A stretch of DNA of 27,350 bases, from NCBI RefSeq assembly GCF_047638075.1, contig NZ_JBLJBV010000008.1, positions 1 to 27,350 on the forward strand, written 5' to 3'. The first letter of the stretch is position 1. Each line of letters begins with the position of its first letter. Under the pieces are notes generated by a model. The model searched no databases, was not told the DNA's origin, and was given only the letters and a program-made list of their open reading frames with translations. The translations under genes and the position numbers were made by a program. The DNA comes from UBA6197 sp047638075 (GTDB lineage Bacteria; Pseudomonadota; Alphaproteobacteria; Rhodobacterales; Rhodobacteraceae). Shown in pieces: positions 21,795-27,350 of this stretch.

Positions 21795-23076
21795 AGCCCT
21801 TTTTCACTTCTTTCAACTTGTCGATGCCCAGCATTTTCATCGCGGCCTTTTCGTAATAAGGCTCTGAGGTGCCTTTGCGCATCTTGTGGATAAAGTATTT
21901 CTCAAAACCAACCTTGGCCATGTGCACCCACTTGCCTGACGATGACCAGTTCACGTTGCGCGGCGGCATTTGTGGCTGTGCGACGAACGCAATTCCGCCA
22001 TCCCCAAAGTCCGCCAGACAGACCGCATTCCAGGTGCCAACCTGATCGGGCTCTTTGCCCTTCACCAGATTGCCGAGGTTGTGCGCCGTGGCGGTGACCA
22101 TGGATTCAATCATGAATCCGGTTTTCGGAACCCCGCAGGGAACCGGCGTTGGCCCCATCGGCGGGATCGCCACACAGACGCCTACGGCAAAGACGTTGGG
22201 GTATTTCGGGTTGCGCTGGTGTTTGTCCACAATGGTAAAGCCGCGCGGATTTGCGAGCCCCTCGATACCGGAGACAGCCTTGATGCCCCGAAAGGCGGGC
22301 AGCATCATCGCATAGCCGAAAGGCATTTCCTTTTCAGACTTCACCGTTCCATCATCGTTGATTTCTTCGATGATCATCTTTCCGTCTTCGACCTTTTTCA
22401 CCCGTGATGAGGTCATCCACTTGATGTCCTTGTCACGCATTTCAGATTCCAGAAGGCCCTTGGTATCACCCACCCCGTCCAGCCCCAGATGCCCGATATA
22501 GGGCTCTGAGGTGATAAACGTCATTGGCACCTGATCGCGCAGTTTCAGTTTGCGCAGGGCGGTGTTCAGGATGAACAGAAATTCATATGCCGGGCCATAG
22601 CAGCTTGCGCCCTGTACCGCGCCGACGATGATCGGGCCGGGGTTTTCGCAGAACTTTTCAAACGCCACCCGCGCCGTTTCTGCGTGATCAATGTGGCAAA
22701 TGGATTGGGTATAGCCGTCGGGGCCAAAGCCCTCGATTTCGTCAAACGCGAGATCTGGTCCCGTGGCGATGACGATATAATCGTAAGAAATTGATTGACC
22801 GTCTACCAGGACCAGCCTGTTTTCTTCTGGAACCAGCTTTTCGGCGGCGACGGGAATGAACTCGATCCCCTTTTTCTTCATCGTTGGCGCCAAATCTACC
22901 GAGGTGTCTTTGCGATCGCGCCAGCCCACGGCGACCCAAGGGTTTGAAGGGACAAAGTGATACTTTGCGTCCTTGGTGACCACCGTGATCTTATCTTCCG
23001 GACGGACCTGATCGCGCAATTCATAAGCCATTATGGCCCCGCCAAGCCCCGCGCCGAGCACTACGATATGTGCCAT
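21793..23076 (-). CDS. sulfide:quinone oxidoreductase-like FAD protein
   Basis: A 427-aa FAD-dependent disulfide oxidoreductase-fold protein. The FAD site is VVLGAGLGGAIMAYEL (residues 5-20), with the second FAD motif PNVFAVGVCVAIPP (about 293-306). Cysteines at about 127, 159, 301 and 314 include the GASCYGPAYEF and PCGVPKTGFMIE contexts used by SQR enzymes, which oxidise sulfide and pass electrons to the quinone pool. A membrane-binding C-terminal tail fits SQR. The start at 23076 is set by GGGAGGGG about 8 nt upstream. It lies below a perfect FNR-type site, so low-oxygen induction is likely. It could instead be a related NADH or flavocytochrome-type enzyme. Confidence 0.75.
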   Translation of the reverse strand: MAHIVVLGAGLGGAIMAYELRDQVRPEDKITVVTKDAKYHFVPSNPWVAVGWRDRKDTSVDLAPTMKKKGIEFIPVAAEKLVPEENRLVLVDGQSISYDYIVIATGPDLAFDEIEGFGPDGYTQSICHIDHAETARVAFEKFCENPGPIIVGAVQGASCYGPAYEFLFILNTALRKLKLRDQVPMTFITSEPYIGHLGLDGVGDTKGLLESEMRDKDIKWMTSSRVKKVEDGKMIIEEINDDGTVKSEKEMPFGYAMMLPAFRGIKAVSGIEGLANPRGFTIVDKHQRNPKYPNVFAVGVCVAIPPMGPTPVPCGVPKTGFMIESMVTATAHNLGNLVKGKEPDQVGTWNAVCLADFGDGGIAFVAQPQMPPRNVNWSSSGKWVHMAKVGFEKYFIHKMRKGTSEPYYEKAAMKMLGIDKLKEVKKG

Positions 23077-23097
23077 GTATTTTTCCCCTCCCATTGG

Positions 23098-23113
23098 CCG
23101 ACCGATCGGTCGG
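23098..23113. promoter_or_regulatory. 16-bp perfect palindrome in the SQR leader
   Basis: CCGACCGATCGGTCGG is a perfect palindrome 21 bp before the SQR start codon. Its form, alternating CCG/CGG around a central GATC, is like TetR-family operators. No regulator gene sits next to it. Confidence 0.5.
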
Positions 23114-23163
23114 TTGCAAGTATGCCTATAATTGAATGTAACAACATCTCATGTCTAGTGAAT

Positions 23164-23177
23164 TTGATGCATATCAA
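23164..23177. promoter_or_regulatory. FNR/FnrL-type binding site
   Basis: TTGATGCATATCAA is a perfect match to the TTGAT-N4-ATCAA consensus of FNR-family oxygen sensors and is fully palindromic. It lies about 88 bp before the SQR start, a distance that suits activation from around -40 of a promoter. Confidence 0.82.
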
Positions 23178-23525
23178 GGGACCAGGGAAAAAGTGGCGGT
23201 CGGTGTTTGCGCATCACGGATGATACGACCCTTAAATGACGGGCATTATCGCATGATATGCGCCCGTATCCCCATTGTTTTTTTAAGAAGAAAGAACAGG
23301 TTATCTTGCGGGTCGCGGCTGCGCTGCGAAAGGTTTTCGTGTAGAAGACGGCATGCTGATTTCGGTCAGAACCGCTTTGCCCTTTGTTCGTAAAAGGGGC
23401 GTTATCCTGAAAGATGCGGCCCCCGGGGGTGACTATTTCCAACCCGGGATGCGTGATTTGCGGTCAGGGGGTGTGATGATCAGGGACGCCCGTTCCAACT
23501 GCCGGCACAAACTGGCGCTGCACGC
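23178..23525. other. non-coding stretch between the SQR promoter and the DUF1638 gene
   Basis: No gene is supportable here. A weak hairpin (ACGGGC with GCCCGT, 23238-23266) is followed by a T-run at about 23278-23284 and could end transcription on plus. A 58-codon plus-strand frame at about 23352-23528 lacks a ribosome site and I do not count it. Confidence 0.35.
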
Positions 23526-24158
23526 TTAAAGGCCGGCCAAAACCGGTGCGAGATCGCCATAACCGGTAAAGCGGCGCTCATACCGCAGGCCCAGCCGGTC
23601 CGCAGCCTCGCGTGCCTTTTCGTCCAGCGCCGGGTCGTTCGTCTGCGCCTGATAGATCAGCCGATCATAATTGCCAAAATACATCTCCAGCAGTTCCGGG
23701 TGCCGGTCCAGCCCCATCGGCCGCCAGACAAAGGCATCGAACTGACGCACCAGAAAATCTGTCAGGTAAAAGGCGGTGAATTCATCATCGGCCTTGGCGG
23801 CAAACACCTCGTTGCCTTCGTAAAACGAATAGCAATGCGGCCCGGCCACCATCTCAACCCCGAGTTCGGCACAGCGCGCGGCCAATTGCCCGCCTGTGCC
23901 GCAATCGGCATAGACCACAAAAATGCTGTCATACGCGGCGCGGTGCTTTTCGACCGTTGCCGTTACCGCGTCCGTAATCCGGTCGGGCCAAAGGTGCAGG
24001 TTCGCGGGCAGGCAGGTCAGGTCGAGATGGTGCCAGCCGTTCGCCTCTTTCAGCGCGACAATCTCGCGCGCCAAGGCACCGCAGGCGATTAGCAACACCT
24101 GACCTGTCCGCGCCGGGGGTAAACCCGCCTCGGCCAAAACCTCATCCGAGGGTATCAT
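23526..24158 (-). CDS. DUF1638 domain protein
   Basis: A 210-aa protein with family features VLLIACGALAREIVALKEAN (about 19-38), then VVYADCGTGGQLAARC, then VAGPHCYSFYEGNEVF. The conserved Cys/His pattern (ACGAL, DCGTGG, GPHCYSFY) suggests a metal or corrinoid site. DUF1638 genes commonly lie beside corrinoid proteins and methyltransferases. The start at 24158 overlaps the upstream small gene by four bases; the longer frame further upstream is only the complement-side reading of that gene. Its function is unknown; it may serve cobalamin methyl transfer. Confidence 0.75.
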   Translation of the reverse strand: MIPSDEVLAEAGLPPARTGQVLLIACGALAREIVALKEANGWHHLDLTCLPANLHLWPDRITDAVTATVEKHRAAYDSIFVVYADCGTGGQLAARCAELGVEMVAGPHCYSFYEGNEVFAAKADDEFTAFYLTDFLVRQFDAFVWRPMGLDRHPELLEMYFGNYDRLIYQAQTNDPALDEKAREAADRLGLRYERRFTGYGDLAPVLAGL

Positions 24159-24313
24159 TCGACCCGTGTCATCAAACGTACGACCCCCGCAGCAATCAAG
24201 ACTACCAGCGCCAGCACAGCAAGCGACACCCCGGATGACGCCGCAAGCCACACCGTCGCCGCAGCGGCAACGATGATGACAGCAAGCAGCGCAAGGAAAT
24301 GAGGCAGTGGCAT
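24155..24313 (-). CDS. 52-aa membrane protein between the corrinoid and DUF1638 genes
   Basis: Two hydrophobic segments (FLALLAVIIVAAAATVWLAA and VSLAVLALVVLIAAGVVRLM) form an almost wholly membrane-embedded protein. A strong ribosome site (AGGAGG, 5 nt spacing) precedes the ATG, and the stop overlaps the DUF1638 start (ATGA), so it is translated and coupled. I do not recognise it. It may be a small membrane partner of the DUF1638 protein. Confidence 0.65.
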   Translation of the reverse strand: MPLPHFLALLAVIIVAAAATVWLAASSGVSLAVLALVVLIAAGVVRLMTRVE

Positions 24314-24422
24314 GAAAACCTCCTATTCCCTTCAATATGGGCCGTTCGCGCAAAAAGGCCAAGGTCCGGGTTGTGTTTTGGGGCGGATCGGCGGGCTTTT
24401 GCCCCGGAACCGCCCAAAAACC

Positions 24423-25124
<702 letters not shown>

Positions 25125-25269
25125 GGCGCTCTCCTCGGCGGTCGTTAACCTCTTAATGCGGGCAAAGCCCCGGCGATACTTGGCAAATTGCGACATGCGC
25201 CCCATCACAACCGACAAGGGACGCGTAAAGCCTCTGGTATGTGTTCGCCAAATGTTCTAAGTTTGCGTC

Positions 25270-26352
25270 ATGTCCCTGCCATCCGCCAACCCCGCATTGC
25301 GCCTGAAAGCACGCGGCAGCGCCGCCAACCCCGTTGGCCGGTTTGAGCCCTATTCCCGCACCCCCGTTGATGATGGCTGGGACATGGCCGAGGATGAACA
25401 CCTGTTGCGCACCAAGCTGGCGATTGAACGTCCGCGCAGCATCATCACCCGCAACACCTCGCCCGATGTGCCGTTCGACCGGTCGGTCAACCCCTACAGG
25501 GGGTGCGAACATGGCTGCATCTATTGCTTTGCGCGGCCCAGCCACGGCTATCTCGGGCTTTCGGCGGGGCTTGATTTTGAAACCCGGTTAACTGCGAAAC
25601 CCGATGCCCCAGCCCTTTTGGCGCGCGAACTGTCGCGCAAGGGTTACCGCGTGGCGCCGCTGGCGATCGGCACCAATACCGACCCCTATCAGCCGGTCGA
25701 GGCGCGGCTGGGCATCATGCGCGCGCTGCTTGGGGTGCTGTCGGACTTCAACCATCCGGTCGCCATTGTGACCCGCGGCGCCACGATCACCCGCGATCTG
25801 GACATCCTTGCCAGTCTGGCGGCGCGCAATCTGGTGCGGGTCGGCGTTTCGGTCACCACACTGGATGCGAAACTCGCCCGCTTGATGGAGCCGCGCGCCC
25901 CGACGCCCGCCCGCCGCCTTGCAATGATCCGCGATCTGGCCGGGGCAGGGGTGCCGACCCGGATCATGGCCGCGCCGATGATTCCGGCTTTGACTGACCA
26001 CGAACTTGACGCGATCCTTGCCGCCGGTCAGGCCGCTGGCGCTACGTCTGCGTCGATGATTCTGCTCCGCCTGCCGCATGAGGTGGCGCCGCTGTTTTAC
26101 GACTGGCTCGACCGCCACCAACCGGGCCGGGCCGCGCATGTGCGGGCGCGCCTTCATGACATGCGCGGCGGGCGCGACAATGACCCCCGCTTCAAGACCC
26201 GAATGACCGGCGAAGGCCCGATGGCGCAGCTTTTGGCGCAGCGATTCCGCCTTGCCTGTCGCCGCCTTGGGCTGAACCAGGCGTTGCCGCCCCTTGATTG
26301 TAGCCGCTTTGCGCTACCACCCCGCCCCGGCGATCAGCTAAACCTGTTTTGA
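25270..26352 (+). CDS. PA0069-type radical SAM protein
   Basis: A 360-aa radical S-adenosylmethionine enzyme. The [4Fe-4S] motif is CEHGCIYC (C-x3-C-x2-C, about residues 79-86), preceded by PDVPFDRSVNPYRG and followed by ARPSHGYLGLSAGLDFETRL, the pattern of the PA0069/SplB-like family. Its substrate is unknown. It is divergent from the corrinoid gene and separates it from the homocysteine methyltransferase gene; I see no functional link. Confidence 0.87.
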   Translation: MSLPSANPALRLKARGSAANPVGRFEPYSRTPVDDGWDMAEDEHLLRTKLAIERPRSIITRNTSPDVPFDRSVNPYRGCEHGCIYCFARPSHGYLGLSAGLDFETRLTAKPDAPALLARELSRKGYRVAPLAIGTNTDPYQPVEARLGIMRALLGVLSDFNHPVAIVTRGATITRDLDILASLAARNLVRVGVSVTTLDAKLARLMEPRAPTPARRLAMIRDLAGAGVPTRIMAAPMIPALTDHELDAILAAGQAAGATSASMILLRLPHEVAPLFYDWLDRHQPGRAAHVRARLHDMRGGRDNDPRFKTRMTGEGPMAQLLAQRFRLACRRLGLNQALPPLDCSRFALPPRPGDQLNLF

Positions 26353-26412
26353 TCCGCGCCGCCATAAGGCGCAAGGTGTCCGCCGTGGTTTCTTGACCAG
26401 AGACTTTGCCGT

Positions 26413-27350
26413 TTATCCGCGCCGCCGCCCACGCCGCTCGCGGGTGGGGCCGCCGTCATCGCCGGTCCCGTCCGAGGCCGAGGAATACCCGCCCAGCGTC
26501 GCGGTAATCATCTCCAGCGATGGTCGCGGCCCGCGTGGGCGGCTTTCCAGTGCCGCGCGCATCATCTTCAGGTGTTCGGGCATCGTGCCACAACAGCCGC
26601 CGATGATCGTGGCCCCCGCATCGCGCGCCAGCACCGCATATTCGCCCATCAACTCGGGTGTGCCGTCGTAATGGATATGTCCGTCGTGATATTTGGGAAT
26701 GCCGGCATTGCCCTTGGCAATGATTGGCCGCTCGGTCCCGGATGAGGCAAACCCCAGAATCGTGCGCAAAAGATCCGGTGCGCCGACGCCGCAATTGGCA
26801 CCAAAGGCCAGGGGCGGGTTGGGCAGCTTTTCCACCAGCGCCGCCAACTGCGCCGAGGTCACGCCCATCATCGTGCGCCCGGCGGTGTCAAAGCTCATCG
26901 TGCCGCACCAGTCCATCCCGGCCAAAAGCGCCGCTTCTGCCGCCGCCTTGAATTCCTCGGGCGCCGAGATCGTCTCGACCCAAAGCACATCCGCGCCGCC
27001 CGCCTTCAGCCCCTCGGCCTGTTCGTGAAACATCTCGACCGCCAGTTCATGCGTGAGCGTCCCCATCGGCGCGAAAATGTCACCCGTTGGCCCCATCGAC
27101 CCGGCCACCACTACCGTCCGCCCCGCTGCATCGGCCACCTCGCGCCCCAGTTCAGCGGCCAGGCGGTTCAGCTCATGCACCCGGTCTTGGGCGTTGTGCA
27201 GCTTCAACCGGCTTGCATTGCCGCCGAACGAATTGGTCAGGAACAGATCCGACCCCGCCTCGACGGCGCCGCGGTAGAGCGCGCGGATATTGTCAGGTTG
27301 CTCCACATTCCACAGTTCCGGCGCCTCGCCCGATGACAGGCCCATGTTGA
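26413..27350 (-). CDS. homocysteine S-methyltransferase family protein (partial)
   Basis: A TIM-barrel methyltransferase whose first about 30 residues lie beyond the window edge; the frame is open to 27350. Zn-binding cysteines are in FGANCGVGAPDL and IIGGCCGTMPEH, matching the Cys and CC of MetH/BHMT homocysteine domains. The opening seen here, NMGLSSGEAPELWN, then ADVLWVETISAPEEF, is typical. The C-terminus is a low-complexity basic tail (PTRERRGRRRG). It lacks the folate and B12 domains of full MetH, so it probably works with the separate corrinoid protein 1.3 kb away; it may instead be a betaine-homocysteine methyltransferase. Confidence 0.85.
   Translation of the reverse strand, partial: NMGLSSGEAPELWNVEQPDNIRALYRGAVEAGSDLFLTNSFGGNASRLKLHNAQDRVHELNRLAAELGREVADAAGRTVVVAGSMGPTGDIFAPMGTLTHELAVEMFHEQAEGLKAGGADVLWVETISAPEEFKAAAEAALLAGMDWCGTMSFDTAGRTMMGVTSAQLAALVEKLPNPPLAFGANCGVGAPDLLRTILGFASSGTERPIIAKGNAGIPKYHDGHIHYDGTPELMGEYAVLARDAGATIIGGCCGTMPEHLKMMRAALESRPRGPRPSLEMITATLGGYSSASDGTGDDGGPTRERRGRRRG

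Noticed and set aside
23352..23528. 58-codon plus-strand frame starting MLISVRTALPFVRK
   Set aside because: No ribosome binding site, no recognisable family, and it runs into the end of the convergent DUF1638 gene.
24314..24422. Structured gap between the corrinoid and 52-aa genes as a cobalamin riboswitch
   Set aside because: It has GC-rich inverted repeats but I cannot find a B12-box-like core, and 110 bp is too short for that riboswitch.

Overview
The window looks like the chromosome of a rhodobacteral alphaproteobacterium (Roseobacter/Rhodobacter type). The pointers are high GC in the right two thirds, a cbb3 oxidase cluster beside nsrR and nnrS, a group III truncated globin, GdhA, and what looks like a split cobalamin-dependent methionine synthase. 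Identifications come from reading the translations; no database search was possible.

Left part (1-6750): a lower-GC, decayed accessory region. It holds an Mrr/PD-(D/E)xK-type nuclease (633-1529, minus), some unrecognised small ORFs, and a gene cut off by an insertion sequence (2132-2558). Three different, heavily decayed IS3-family elements follow (about 2559-4252 plus; 4294-5060 minus; 5940-6733 minus). Remnants of a patatin-like lipase gene and its upstream neighbour lie between the second and third. The transposase genes are laced with at least eight short insertions (34-40 bp) of one architecture: a left box like CCCTCTC, a nearly perfect 6-9 bp stem whose sequence differs in every copy, a 2-5 nt loop, and a 12-nt right box like TGCCGGGCAACG. 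Removing a copy restores the expected transposase reading exactly or to within a few nt. I do not recognise this family, and it is the main candidate for something undescribed.

Middle (6750-10410): one large gene for a right-handed beta-helix protein with two LamG-like domains joined by Asp/Pro-rich linkers (6834-9323, minus) with a clear terminator. A roughly 590 bp non-coding stretch follows.

9917-15468 (all minus): an nsrR - ccoN - ccoO - ccoQ - ccoP - small membrane protein - DUF2189-type protein - ccoS - small protein - DUF6522-like gene string. Many neighbours overlap by a few bases, as in one operon. Divergent from nsrR, on plus, is a string of a truncated haemoglobin, a hemerythrin-domain protein, an AhpD-like protein, a DUF488 protein, a nitronate monooxygenase, 5-formyl-THF cyclo-ligase and nnrS. 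A likely NsrR operator sits in the shared promoter region. Together they look like a nitric-oxide/nitrosative-stress regulon that includes a terminal oxidase.

20372-23200: gdhA, a double-hairpin terminator, and a convergent sulfide:quinone-oxidoreductase-like gene. A perfect FNR-type site and a separate 16-bp palindrome lie upstream of the latter.

23526-27350: a corrinoid protein, a 52-aa membrane protein, a DUF1638 protein and a homocysteine S-methyltransferase (cut by the window end), all minus, with a PA0069-type radical SAM gene on plus between them. This fits the split methionine synthase known from Rhodobacterales.
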